A DNA stretch of 7,071 bases from DASTBU01 sp035711845 (GCA_035711845.1 DASTBU010000007.1:1-7071); one strand, 5' to 3'. Positions 1 through 6,709 are shown, counted from the first letter of the stretch. The notes: generated from the letters alone by a model not told the origin. Numbers and translations: made by a program.

Positions 1-348
1 GCCCATGAAGGCGAACAGCGACGCATGGAAGCGACCCGCCTGCGGATGGTCCTCGAGATCACGACTCGCATACAGAACCACCAGCGCTCCTATCGCGGTG
101 ATGAGGAGCGCGAACAGGAGGCTCAAACCATCCAGGTTGAATGAGAGTGACAAGCCCAGCGAAGGCGCCCACGAATGCTCGACCACGCGCGGCCCGGCGC
201 TGAACGTCGAGCGAAGCTCCGCCGCCAGGACGACGGCCAGGACTGCCGGCCACGCCGCCAGGAGACGCGCGGTCCAGGGACGGCGGCTCACCGCATACGC
301 CGAGAGCAGCGCGACCGCGAACGGAGAAAGAATGAAGAATGTGATCAC
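1..348 (-). CDS. mrpA: Na+/H+ antiporter subunit A (MrpA/MnhA type), N-terminal part, cut by window edge
   Basis: This frame encodes the first 116 residues of a membrane protein and continues past the left edge. It opens with a hydrophobic segment (VITFFILSPFAVALLSAYAV), has a second at about residues 28-43, and then WAPSLGLSLSFNLDGLSLLF leading into a third segment at about 76-93 and VLYASRDLEDHPQAGRF. The run SLGLSLSFNLDGLSLLFALL resembles the start of MrpA/MnhA and related NuoL-like antiporter subunits. In that family subunit A is a large subunit of a multi-subunit Na+/H+ antiporter in the cytoplasmic membrane, driven by the proton gradient. The start is GTG at 348-346. No other standard start codon lies between it and the in-frame stop at 393-391, and no clear Shine-Dalgarno sequence precedes it. 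A NuoL or hydrogenase-4 subunit is the main alternative. The rest of the gene and any mrpB-G genes would lie to the left. Confidence 0.72.
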   Translation of the reverse strand, partial: MITFFILSPFAVALLSAYAVSRRPWTARLLAAWPAVLAVVLAAELRSTFSAGPRVVEHSWAPSLGLSLSFNLDGLSLLFALLITAIGALVVLYASRDLEDHPQAGRFHASLFAFMG

Positions 349-489
349 TGTTGGTGCTGGATGCGCGCGGCGCCCGACGCCCGACGTGGCTCACACAGGC
401 GGCTTGACTGCCCTGACCGGTCGAGGAGTCGAGCTCCAAGCCGGCAGAGCGGGGACTTCGTCCCTGTGTGGAGGGCCCGAGCAGACAGG

Positions 490-687
490 TTACATCAAGC
501 GACCAGGGCTTCCGTACAGCGGATTCGATGGGGCAATGAACGCCGGGCGCAGTTTACCTTCTCCGACCTTGAGGTGATGACGTGCGTGTGCCGCGAGCGC
601 CGCAATGCCTGCGGCAGACGCGCGGCGGTGCTCCTCCGCCCAGGGCGGACCCAATGGGCGCCCTGTGACGTTGACGAACGATTCCAT
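490..687 (-). CDS. Possible small hypothetical protein (65 aa), doubtful
   Basis: An ATG at 687-685 opens a 65-codon frame ending in TAA. The middle reads GRPLGPPWAEEHRRASAAGI, which loosely resembles the GRPxG...EExRR...A patterns found in some small NUMOD/HNH-associated DNA-binding segments. That resemblance is by eye only. An in-frame ATG at 759 would lengthen it to 89 residues. No good Shine-Dalgarno sequence precedes either start. About a third of the codons end in A or T, which is more than in the operon genes. It lies downstream of the methyltransferase gene on the same strand. It is equally likely to be a chance open frame in GC-rich intergenic DNA. Confidence 0.18.
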   Translation of the reverse strand: MESFVNVTGRPLGPPWAEEHRRASAAGIAALAAHARHHLKVGEGKLRPAFIAPSNPLYGSPGRLM

Positions 688-725
688 GTCGCGAGGGTGA
701 ACCCCGAGGTGCGCTTGCGTATGTC

Positions 726-745
726 GGCCTGGGCGGGGCCAGGCC
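726..745 (-). terminator. GC-rich hairpin just after the operon
   Basis: GGCCTGG (726-732) and CCAGGCC (739-745) form a perfect 7-bp inverted repeat with a 6-base loop. It begins 27 bases past the methyltransferase stop on the minus strand. No U-tract follows, so it is not a standard intrinsic terminator. It may pause or protect the transcript end, or terminate poorly. Confidence 0.35.
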
Positions 746-771
746 TGCCCCCGACGCATAGAGCGACAGGA

Positions 772-2088
772 TCAAGTCGAACCGGCGCCAGGGCACGCAG
801 CGACCCGCACGGCGACGTCGAATATCTCGCAGCTGCCGGCGGTGACCTTGCCGAGCACTGCAAAGGAGTGCTTGGCATCCGGAACGATCGAGACAGACGC
901 GTGCAGCCGCTGGCGGCGCTCCAAAACGAGCTTCACACTGCGGCAGCAGCTCACGGCGTCGGGATTCAGCGCCGGATGGCGGTGAACGCGCAGCTCGATC
1001 GTTGCTCGGGCCCCGGGGGCAGGACGCGCGTCCACCTCCACCGTCAGCTTCCGAGGCATCTCGCCAAGCCAGACATAGCCGGTATGGAACAGCGTGCTGT
1101 TTCCATCGGAGACGACGCTACGCGGCACGCCGCCGGAGGTTCGACGGTCACTCATCATGCCGAACGGATCCAGATGCAGCGAGGCGCTCTCCACGAACGC
1201 CTTCCATCGCCGCACGCCTGCCGCCATCCATTCCCGCGACGCGGCGAGACCAGCCATGGGCAAGACTCGTCCGGAGGCAGCCGGCGCCGCCTTCCTCAGC
1301 ACCAGACACATCGAGGTGAACGGCAGGCCGCTCGTCAGCAGTTGCAGGTGCGGGTTGGTGTTGAGGAGCACGTCCGTGACCGGGTCGGCAGCATCCGCGC
1401 ACAGGTCGCCGAGATTCACCGGGAGCGGCCGGTTGAACACGTGCGGCCGTAGCGTGCCGTCCACGACGCCGCAAACCGCGAACGACGAAGCGCGCACGAG
1501 CTCCTCGAGAAATGCCGCGGAGAAGTAGTAGTTGTGCGGCGCCGGAATGACTTCCTCGCCGTAGTGGAACTCCGTGGTCAGCACGTAGACGCCGTCGTCC
1601 TTCAGCACCCGACGCGTTTCCTCGAGATGCCTGACGAAGTCGTCGTACGTGCCGATGTGTTCGATCGCACAGGACGAGTAGCAGAAGTCGAACGATCCGG
1701 ACGGAAAGGTGAGCTCGCGCATGTCCATTCGCCTCGCGCTGAGGCGGTCTCGGTCGACGGGAAACGGGGCGGCGGCCTTGACCGCGCAATCGGGATCCTC
1801 GAGCCGCGCTTCGTCCCAGCTGCTATCTGCCTCATAGAGGTCGGTAACGGTCAGGTGACCAGTGTGGCGGACGACGGCGTAGAGCAATCGCTCCATTCCG
1901 CCACCCATGGAGAGGCCGCGGGACGTGCCGCTCAGGACTCCCACCGACTGCAGGGCACGAAAGATCTGGGCGAACTCCCATTGCTTGCGGTGGAGCCGAG
2001 GCTCCTCCGCGAGCTCGGTGCGAACGATCCGATCGAACTCCGGATCGAACCAGTCCGCCGCGTCGCACAGCTTGCTGAGGGGCTTCAC
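772..2088 (-). CDS. Class I SAM-dependent methyltransferase with C-terminal beta-rich domain
   Basis: This 438-residue protein is predicted to move a methyl group from S-adenosylmethionine to a glycan or sugar precursor in the cytoplasm. The core fits a Methyltransf_11-like fold. GLSMGGGMERL (58-68) stands at the motif I glycine loop, followed by VTDLYE with acidic D83. MDM at 121-123 is the usual adenine-contact position. SGSFDFCYSSCAIEHIG (130-146) matches the conserved FDxxxxxxxxEH stretch, and VLKDDGVYVLTTEF (161-174) follows. From about residue 325 a strand-rich segment begins (HTGYVWLGEMPRKLTVEV, then ATIELRVHR, SVKLVLERR, EIFDVAVRVA). I do not recognise it and it is not part of the fold. 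The start is GTG at 2088, overlapping the previous TGA as GTGA, which suggests translational coupling. The frame stays open further upstream, but only as antisense or out-of-frame sequence over the GT4 gene. The methyl acceptor (O-methylation of a chain end, or a modified sugar) cannot be read from the sequence. Confidence 0.85.
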   Translation of the reverse strand: MKPLSKLCDAADWFDPEFDRIVRTELAEEPRLHRKQWEFAQIFRALQSVGVLSGTSRGLSMGGGMERLLYAVVRHTGHLTVTDLYEADSSWDEARLEDPDCAVKAAAPFPVDRDRLSARRMDMRELTFPSGSFDFCYSSCAIEHIGTYDDFVRHLEETRRVLKDDGVYVLTTEFHYGEEVIPAPHNYYFSAAFLEELVRASSFAVCGVVDGTLRPHVFNRPLPVNLGDLCADAADPVTDVLLNTNPHLQLLTSGLPFTSMCLVLRKAAPAASGRVLPMAGLAASREWMAAGVRRWKAFVESASLHLDPFGMMSDRRTSGGVPRSVVSDGNSTLFHTGYVWLGEMPRKLTVEVDARPAPGARATIELRVHRHPALNPDAVSCCRSVKLVLERRQRLHASVSIVPDAKHSFAVLGKVTAGSCEIFDVAVRVAACPGAGST

Positions 2089-3257
2089 GGAACGGTGTCC
2101 GCTTCGACGGGCACCTCGCGCCTGCGCGAGTGCCCCGATCCGCCCACCGCGCTCAGACGCGCGACGTGATCGAAGACCTCGACGTGTGCGCGGACGGACG
2201 CCTGCCACGTGAACGCGGCGACGCGCGCGGCGCCTCGCGCGACGAGATCGCGGGCCACATCGGGGCAGCCCAGCACGCGGAGCAGCGCGTCGGCAATCGC
2301 CTGCGGCTGCCGTGGATCCACGTACAATGCGGCGTCGCCGCAGGTCTCCGGCAGCGCGCCAGTGTCTGCGGCGACGACCGGGCATCCGCGCGCCATCGCC
2401 TCGAGCGTCACGAACCCGAATCCTTCGTACAGCGACGGGCACACGAGCACCGCCGCGCCATCGAGCAACCCGATCTTCTCCGCCTCCGAGATCGGTCCCA
2501 GGCATCTGATCCGGCCGTGCCCCTCGCCGCAGAGGCCCGTCGCGCTCGGATGCGCGCGGGTCCCTTCACCCGCCAACACCAGCCGCGCGCCGGTCCGCGA
2601 TTGGATGAGCTGGAACGCGTCGAGCAGTGCGGTGAGGTTCTTGGTCGGTTCCGGGCGGCCGATCCAGAGAATGTATCCGCCGCGCCCGTGGCGTCCCGGC
2701 GCGTCCCTCGGCGACACCGGACTGCCGTGCTGGATCACGTGCACACGACCGGGCGGGACGCCGTAGTGGCGGCACACGTCTGCCTTGGTCGCGCGGGACG
2801 GCGTTACGACAGCGGCGGCGTGATGTACCGCTCGCCCGAGGTAATGCCGGTAGAAGCAGTACTGCCGCGGGTGTGCGCGCCGAAAGAGCCACGGGATCAG
2901 ATCGTGCACCATGACGACGCTTCGGGCTCCGACCAGGGGCGCCTCGATCTGGCTCAGGCCAAAGACGACAGCCTCGCGGTGCTGCCACGCGAGTCGGTTC
3001 GCGAACAGCCATCGGCGGAGGTTGCCCCGAGTCCCGCGCGCCGGCGACATCGCGCCGGTCACCCATCGGACCGTCGCGTGCGCCGGGAGCGCCGCCTCCA
3101 GGTGGTAGCCTCGCGCGTCGCCGGTGAGAACCACGGTCATGGGACGATCGATCCCGGCGCGGCCGAGCGCCTTCAGGAGGTTGACACCATAGGTCGTGAT
3201 CCCATCCGGACGCCGACCGATGGCCGTGGCATTCACGACGAGGGGTCGATCCGGCAT
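2085..3257 (-). CDS. GT4-family glycosyltransferase (GT-B fold)
   Basis: This 390-residue cytoplasmic enzyme should transfer a sugar from a nucleotide donor, probably with retention, onto a growing glycan. The N-terminal half has GRRPDGITTYGVNLLKAL (14-31), a GT4-style glycine-rich start, and VVMVHDLIPWLF with H118-D119. VVTPSRATKADV (150-161) leads into the hinge. The C-terminal half has YILWIGRPEPTKNLTALLDA, where R201 and K206 fit the donor phosphate site, and then EGFGFVTLEAMARGCPVVA with the family's E-x7-E pair at E278 and E286. Length is normal for the family. The donor is not determined, although GT4 enzymes in ABC-dependent O-antigen loci are often mannosyltransferases. The start is ATG at 3257, one base beyond the ATPase stop, with GGAG six bases upstream. 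An ATG 21 codons earlier lies inside the ATPase gene and has weaker support. The 3' end overlaps the methyltransferase start by 4 bases. Confidence 0.9.
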   Translation of the reverse strand: MPDRPLVVNATAIGRRPDGITTYGVNLLKALGRAGIDRPMTVVLTGDARGYHLEAALPAHATVRWVTGAMSPARGTRGNLRRWLFANRLAWQHREAVVFGLSQIEAPLVGARSVVMVHDLIPWLFRRAHPRQYCFYRHYLGRAVHHAAAVVTPSRATKADVCRHYGVPPGRVHVIQHGSPVSPRDAPGRHGRGGYILWIGRPEPTKNLTALLDAFQLIQSRTGARLVLAGEGTRAHPSATGLCGEGHGRIRCLGPISEAEKIGLLDGAAVLVCPSLYEGFGFVTLEAMARGCPVVAADTGALPETCGDAALYVDPRQPQAIADALLRVLGCPDVARDLVARGAARVAAFTWQASVRAHVEVFDHVARLSAVGGSGHSRRREVPVEADTVP

Positions 3258-3258
3258 C

Positions 3259-4026
3259 TCAATCTCCGAAAACGCCGCGCCGTTCGCGGTACTCGGCCGC
3301 GACGCGCACGGGGCAGCCATCCATCACGAGGCGCCCGCGGTCGAGCCAGAGCATGCGGGTGCACTGCGCCTTCAGGAAATCCAGGTCGTGCGAGACGACC
3401 ACCAGCGTGGCGCCCGCCGCGACGAGCGCGTCCACGCGCGAGAGACATTTCTCCCTGAAGAACTCGTCCCCGACACCGAGGATCTCGTCCAGGAGCAGGA
3501 CGTCGGGCTCCACGTCGAACGCCAGCGCGAAGGCCAGTCGCGCATACATGCCGGACGAGTAGTGTTTCACCGGCTCATTGATGAAGCCGTCGATCTCCGC
3601 GAACCGAACGATCTGGTCGAGGCGCGCCCTGATATCCGCGGGCGTCCGCCCGAGCAGCGTGCCCGCCAGCAGGCAGTTCTCCTCGCCGGTGAGGTCCGGT
3701 TGGAACCCGACGCCGAGCCCGAGCAGCGGAACGATGCGCCGCTGCGGATCGACGACGACACGCCCCCGCTGGGGGACGATGACGCCGGCGAGCACGCGAA
3801 GCAGCGTCGATTTTCCAGCCCCGTTGCGGCCAATGATGCCCAACCGGTCGCCCGGATGCACGGTCACCGAGACGCCGGAGAGCGCGTCGTGCAAGCGGCG
3901 GCGCTCTCCGCGGAGCCGTGAGGCCAGCGCGTACTTGAGACTGCGAGCCTGAACGGCCTGCCTGTGGAAGCCGACGCTCACCGCGTCGAGCGCGAACACG
4001 GCGCCGGGCAGGGTCGTCGGCAGCAT
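3259..4026 (-). CDS. wzt: Wzt-type ABC transporter ATPase without carbohydrate-binding domain
   Basis: This 255-residue protein is the nucleotide-binding half of a polysaccharide exporter and pairs with the permease encoded just before it. All ATPase motifs are intact: Walker A GRNGAGKST (66-74), Q-loop around GFQPDLTGEEN (Q109), signature YSSGM (156-160), Walker B VLLLDE (176-181), D-loop GVGDEFF and H-loop VVSHD (H213). EPVKHYSSGMYARLAFALAF is the usual form in Wzt, TagH and KpsT exporters. Long Wzt proteins, such as that of E. coli O9a, carry a C-terminal beta-sandwich that recognises the modified end of the O-chain. Here the protein stops at GVFGD, about 40 residues after the H-loop, so that domain is absent, as in the Klebsiella O2a type. 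The ATG at 4026 overlaps the permease stop by one base (TGATG). No Shine-Dalgarno sequence is obvious, so translation is probably coupled to the permease. Longer readings to the right run antisense or out of frame over the permease. Confidence 0.93.
   Translation of the reverse strand: MLPTTLPGAVFALDAVSVGFHRQAVQARSLKYALASRLRGERRRLHDALSGVSVTVHPGDRLGIIGRNGAGKSTLLRVLAGVIVPQRGRVVVDPQRRIVPLLGLGVGFQPDLTGEENCLLAGTLLGRTPADIRARLDQIVRFAEIDGFINEPVKHYSSGMYARLAFALAFDVEPDVLLLDEILGVGDEFFREKCLSRVDALVAAGATLVVVSHDLDFLKAQCTRMLWLDRGRLVMDGCPVRVAAEYRERRGVFGD
3264..3267 (-). promoter_or_regulatory. Ribosome-binding site of the GT4 gene
   Basis: GGAG lies six bases before the ATG at 3257 and just inside the ATPase coding sequence. 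It favours this start over the in-frame ATG 21 codons upstream. Confidence 0.65.
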
Positions 4027-4799
4027 CACAGGTAGAAATAGAGGCGCGCACGCGTCCACTGAATCGAAGCCACACCCAGCGCCATCACCAGCAACGCAGC
4101 CAGCGAGGATACGGCCCAGTCGATGGAGCCCGGCCATCGGTCCGCGTGGATGGGCTTCTGAAACAGCGCGGCAAGGTAGGTGAGCGGATGCCACGCCAGC
4201 AACCGCTCCTGCACCGAATCGGCAGGGAACACGCTCGGATCGAACAGTATCGGCGCCGTGAAGAACGCCAGCATGAGGGCGGCGTGAACCACCGGCCGTA
4301 TATCCCGAAAGAACGTGTAGAGTGAGGCGCAGCAGAGCCCCACGCCGAGCGCGGCCAGCGCCCAGGGCAATGCCGCGAGCGGCAGGACGAGGACATGCAC
4401 CGTCCACCGCTCCTTGACGAATGCGAGTATCAGCGTCACCGCTGCGAAGGAGCACGCGAACTCGATTGAAGCGACGATCCACCGGGCCAGCGGGAGGGCG
4501 AAGGGAGAGGCCGGAAGCTGCTTGAGGAGCCAGTCGCCCTGCACGATCGCGTCCATGCAGCTGGAAACGACCTTCTCGAAATACCGCCAGGGCACCAGTG
4601 CGCTGAACAGAAAGACGGCGTAGGCGCCCATGTCCATCCGATTCACGTACGAGAACACCACGCTGAGCACACCGAGATACAGCATCGGCTCGAGCAGGAG
4701 CCACAGCACGCCAAGCGCCGTGTAGCGGTACTTCAGCCGCAACTGGCTCTTCGCGTAGGTCCAGGTAAAGCGCAGCGAACGCCGGTCGACGAGCGTCAT
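4026..4799 (-). CDS. wzm: Wzm-type ABC-2 permease for polysaccharide export
   Basis: This 257-residue inner-membrane protein forms the channel of an ABC-dependent glycan exporter. The N-terminus has a basic cytoplasmic helix (FTWTYAKSQLRLKYRYTALG) running into the first membrane segment, VLWLLLEPMLYLGVLSVVFS. Further hydrophobic segments lie at about 60-77, 108-128, 137-158, 169-187 and 229-247, giving the six expected of ABC2_membrane permeases. LVPWRYFEKVVSSC and YTFFRDIRPVVHAAL are typical of Wzm and TagG proteins. Length is normal for Wzm (about 260). The start is ATG at 4799, overlapping the GT9 stop as ATGA, with AGGGG at 4812-4808 eight bases upstream. A longer reading of 308 residues would add an Arg/Pro-rich non-membrane leader lying over the GT9 gene, which I reject. 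The exported glycan could be an O-antigen, a capsule-like chain or a glycolipid. Confidence 0.93.
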   Translation of the reverse strand: MTLVDRRSLRFTWTYAKSQLRLKYRYTALGVLWLLLEPMLYLGVLSVVFSYVNRMDMGAYAVFLFSALVPWRYFEKVVSSCMDAIVQGDWLLKQLPASPFALPLARWIVASIEFACSFAAVTLILAFVKERWTVHVLVLPLAALPWALAALGVGLCCASLYTFFRDIRPVVHAALMLAFFTAPILFDPSVFPADSVQERLLAWHPLTYLAALFQKPIHADRWPGSIDWAVSSLAALLVMALGVASIQWTRARLYFYL

Positions 4800-6637
4800 G
4801 TCGAGAGCCCCTCGGCCGGCGACGTGCACGGGCGGTTTGCCAGCAGCCTCTCGCGAACCGCGCGGACGACCTCTGTCACCTCGATGTGGCCGAGGCACGG
4901 ACTCGGTCGAAGGCCCGTGAGGGCGCACGGAATGATCTCGTTCCGCCAGCACGGGACGCAGGGAAACTGCCGCCGGACATCGAGGACGCGCGAGCGCGGG
5001 TAGTCGTGGCCCCGGACGCGCCCGTCAGTCGGGCCGAAGAGACCGACACACGGGAGATCCAACGCTCCGGAGAGATGAAAAAAAGCGGAATCGGGCGTCA
5101 CGAGCACATCGCAGCCACTGGCGAGTGCGAAGGACTTCCGCAGGTCCAACCCGTTCGTGTAGAGCACGCCCGGAAGGGCCTCCTCCGTCTGCGGGCGATC
5201 TCCGAGGACCAGCACTCGCGCTTCGCGGGCCAGCGCTTCGATGATCCGATGCATGTGCGGCACGTCGCGGTACGCTTCGTCGGTGTGCCGCTGAACGCCA
5301 ATCACGACCGCCCCGTCGAGCCGCACCTGGGCGAAGGACAGGTCACGCCAGCGCCGCTCCTCATCGGAGACGACATAGCGCGGACGACGGTCCATCGCCT
5401 TCAATGCGGACCGCCGAACGCCGAGGGCGCGGGCGAACAATTCGATGCGGTTCGCCTTGACGCGCGGTGCCGTCATGTTCTCCACGCGCGCCGCAGGGCA
5501 GTCCGTCAGGTTGAACCACTGAGTGTAGGCGGCGGGCTCCACATCACTGTCGATGTCCAGCAGCTCGACGTCGTCGTTGCCTTCGAAGACCGGGAAGAAG
5601 CGGGAAGGAATCGCGAGGACGATCGGCCGCTTCGGCTGCATCGCCTTCAGCGCGCGAAGCCCCGGAGTCATCATCAGCAAGTCGCCGATCCCCCCCATGG
5701 CGCGAGTGACGAGCGTCGCGTCGATTCGCGGTGCCGACCCCCACCCGCGGCGCCGGGAAACACCGTACTGACACAGGTAGGCGCTGGCCAGGGCGGATCG
5801 CTCGAGCACTCTGGCGGCCCCTCTGACGCCGACGCGCCGGGCGGCGCCGTGCAGGACCCATTGGGTCAGCCACAGAAGCTTGTCGCCCGGCGAGAGGTCG
5901 TGGGCCGCGAGCAGCCGGCGCGCCCCACGGTGCACCCGGTGCATGAGCTGCACGGCCGCCCGGCGCTCGTCGACGTTCGCGTGGAACACGCGCAGCCGCT
6001 CGACCAGCAGGCGCTTGAAGATCGACCCGCGGCGCGTCTGGAGCGACGCGGTGCAGAGTGCGTCGAGCAGCGCCGCGACGGCATTGCGATCAGCGACGCG
6101 ATCGAGGCGCGCGTACGTGCCCATGAGGGTCGCATATGCGGATTCGAAATCACCAAGGAGCATCTGCGTACGGGCCAGCCGGAGCTGAATCCATGGCCCG
6201 ATCTCCGGATGGGTCTTCGCCCCGAGCGCCAGGGCGAGCGTGCACGCCTGCTGTGCGTCGGTGAGTCGCGACGCGAGAAGAAGCTGTTCGGACCAGTCAT
6301 GCAGCGTGTGGAACATCTCCTTGGGAAAGAGCTGCCGCGCGCAGGAGTTGGAAACAAACAGCTCGACGACCGACCCGAGGAATTCGCGTTCCTGGACGAG
6401 CTCAGCGGAGACGGCGGAGGGGCTGCGCAGGCGTGCAAGGCTCCCCTCGACTACCCGCCGCAGGATCTCCGGCGTGGAGTGGGACCCGCGCTCGGCTGGC
6501 GGCAGAGACTCGAAGAGGGCGCGGACGTGTTCGCGATGACCGTAGAACGCGAGCTCGCGCAGCTGCGCATGCCGCGCTCCCGCCAGCGAGAGACCACCGG
6601 ATGCGGCGATGCTGATGTTCGCGGGGTCGCTTCCCAT
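4796..6637 (-). CDS. GT9 (heptosyltransferase-like) glycosyltransferase with N-terminal helical domain
   Basis: This is a 613-residue two-part protein. Residues 304-605 form a GT9 domain: RIDATLVTRAMGGIGDLLMMTPGLRALKAM is the usual opening of heptosyltransferase-type enzymes (GGIGD at 315-319). VVIGVQR (444-450), ARVLVLGD (473-480) and TPDSAFFHLSGALDLPCVGL with D516 and H521 follow, then LFGPTDG. Four cysteines, C560, C563, C571 and C581, sit in a C-x2-C-x7-C-x9-C pattern that many GT9 proteins of O-antigen loci share. The family moves a sugar from a nucleotide donor, classically ADP-heptose, to a glycan acceptor. Donor and acceptor are unknown here. Residues about 20-290 are helical and TPR-like (for example WIQLRLARTQMLLGDFESAY, 149-168). 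They are unusual for GT9, whose members are normally near 350 residues. The start is ATG at 6637 with GGGAG five bases upstream. The frame stays open to 6955, but the extra residues look non-coding and most lie upstream of the candidate promoter. Confidence 0.87.
   Translation of the reverse strand: MGSDPANISIAASGGLSLAGARHAQLRELAFYGHREHVRALFESLPPAERGSHSTPEILRRVVEGSLARLRSPSAVSAELVQEREFLGSVVELFVSNSCARQLFPKEMFHTLHDWSEQLLLASRLTDAQQACTLALALGAKTHPEIGPWIQLRLARTQMLLGDFESAYATLMGTYARLDRVADRNAVAALLDALCTASLQTRRGSIFKRLLVERLRVFHANVDERRAAVQLMHRVHRGARRLLAAHDLSPGDKLLWLTQWVLHGAARRVGVRGAARVLERSALASAYLCQYGVSRRRGWGSAPRIDATLVTRAMGGIGDLLMMTPGLRALKAMQPKRPIVLAIPSRFFPVFEGNDDVELLDIDSDVEPAAYTQWFNLTDCPAARVENMTAPRVKANRIELFARALGVRRSALKAMDRRPRYVVSDEERRWRDLSFAQVRLDGAVVIGVQRHTDEAYRDVPHMHRIIEALAREARVLVLGDRPQTEEALPGVLYTNGLDLRKSFALASGCDVLVTPDSAFFHLSGALDLPCVGLFGPTDGRVRGHDYPRSRVLDVRRQFPCVPCWRNEIIPCALTGLRPSPCLGHIEVTEVVRAVRERLLANRPCTSPAEGLST
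4808..4812 (-). promoter_or_regulatory. Ribosome-binding site of the Wzm permease gene
   Basis: AGGGG lies eight bases before the ATG at 4799, inside the end of the GT9 gene. It supports the 257-residue start over the longer reading. Confidence 0.5.
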
Positions 6638-6642
6638 CCCCA

Positions 6643-6647
6643 CTCCC
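6643..6647 (-). promoter_or_regulatory. Ribosome-binding site of the GT9 gene
   Basis: GGGAG stands five bases before the ATG at 6637. An in-frame GTG at 6643 lies two codons upstream of that ATG but has no comparable site, so the ATG is preferred. Confidence 0.6.
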
Positions 6648-6692
6648 GGATTCCCACCCGTGCTCGCGGCCGGCGGCCCGGCGCAGGCGGAA

Positions 6693-6705
6693 GTAAGAGA
6701 CTTAC
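6693..6705. repeat. Short inverted repeat in the 5' leader
   Basis: GTAAG-aga-CTTAC is a perfect 5-bp inverted repeat with a 3-base centre, about 57 bases upstream of the GT9 start. It could be a weak hairpin in the leader or an operator half-site pair. Chance occurrence is quite possible. Confidence 0.3.
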
Positions 6706-6709
6706 GACG

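Larger units (their letters stand above)
349..771. other. Gap between the glycan operon and mrpA
   Basis: This stretch of 423 bases holds no gene I can identify with confidence. It should contain the operon's transcription end and the mrpA promoter. A strong GC hairpin lies at 726-745, and a smaller one, GGGAC-ttc-GTCCC, at 452-464. A doubtful small minus-strand ORF spans 490-687. I searched the minus strand upstream of 348 for a -35/-10 pair or a sigma-54 element and saw nothing convincing. The third-position G+C bias seen in the neighbouring genes is weaker here. Confidence 0.6.

Noticed and set aside
392..470. 8-bp inverted repeat CACACAGG ... CCTGTGTG in the mrpA upstream gap
   Set aside because: The arms are 63 bases apart, and about one such pair is expected by chance in a stretch of this length.
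560..581. Search for mobile element, CRISPR or tRNA signals in the gaps
   Set aside because: I saw no direct-repeat array, no transposase motif, no terminal inverted repeats and no tRNA cloverleaf in either non-coding region.
175..1452. A 425-codon plus-strand frame opposite the methyltransferase gene and the gap
   Set aside because: Composition is unlike a folded protein, and it crosses both intergenic and coding DNA of the other strand.
2089..2505. Upstream extension of the methyltransferase frame giving 577 residues
   Set aside because: The added part is Arg/Gly-rich, overlaps the GT4 C-terminal domain in another frame, and resembles no methyltransferase leader. The GTGA overlap start fits the operon.
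2130..3458. A 442-codon open frame on the plus strand opposite the GT4 gene
   Set aside because: It has no recognisable motif and an Arg/His-rich composition. The minus strand has full GT4 and ABC ATPase motifs over the same bases.
4894..4957. Cysteine cluster in the GT9 C-terminal part (C560, C563, C571, C581) as a novel metal site
   Set aside because: A similar C-x2-C...C...C pattern is common in GT9 proteins from O-antigen clusters, so it is a family trait and not a novelty of this protein.
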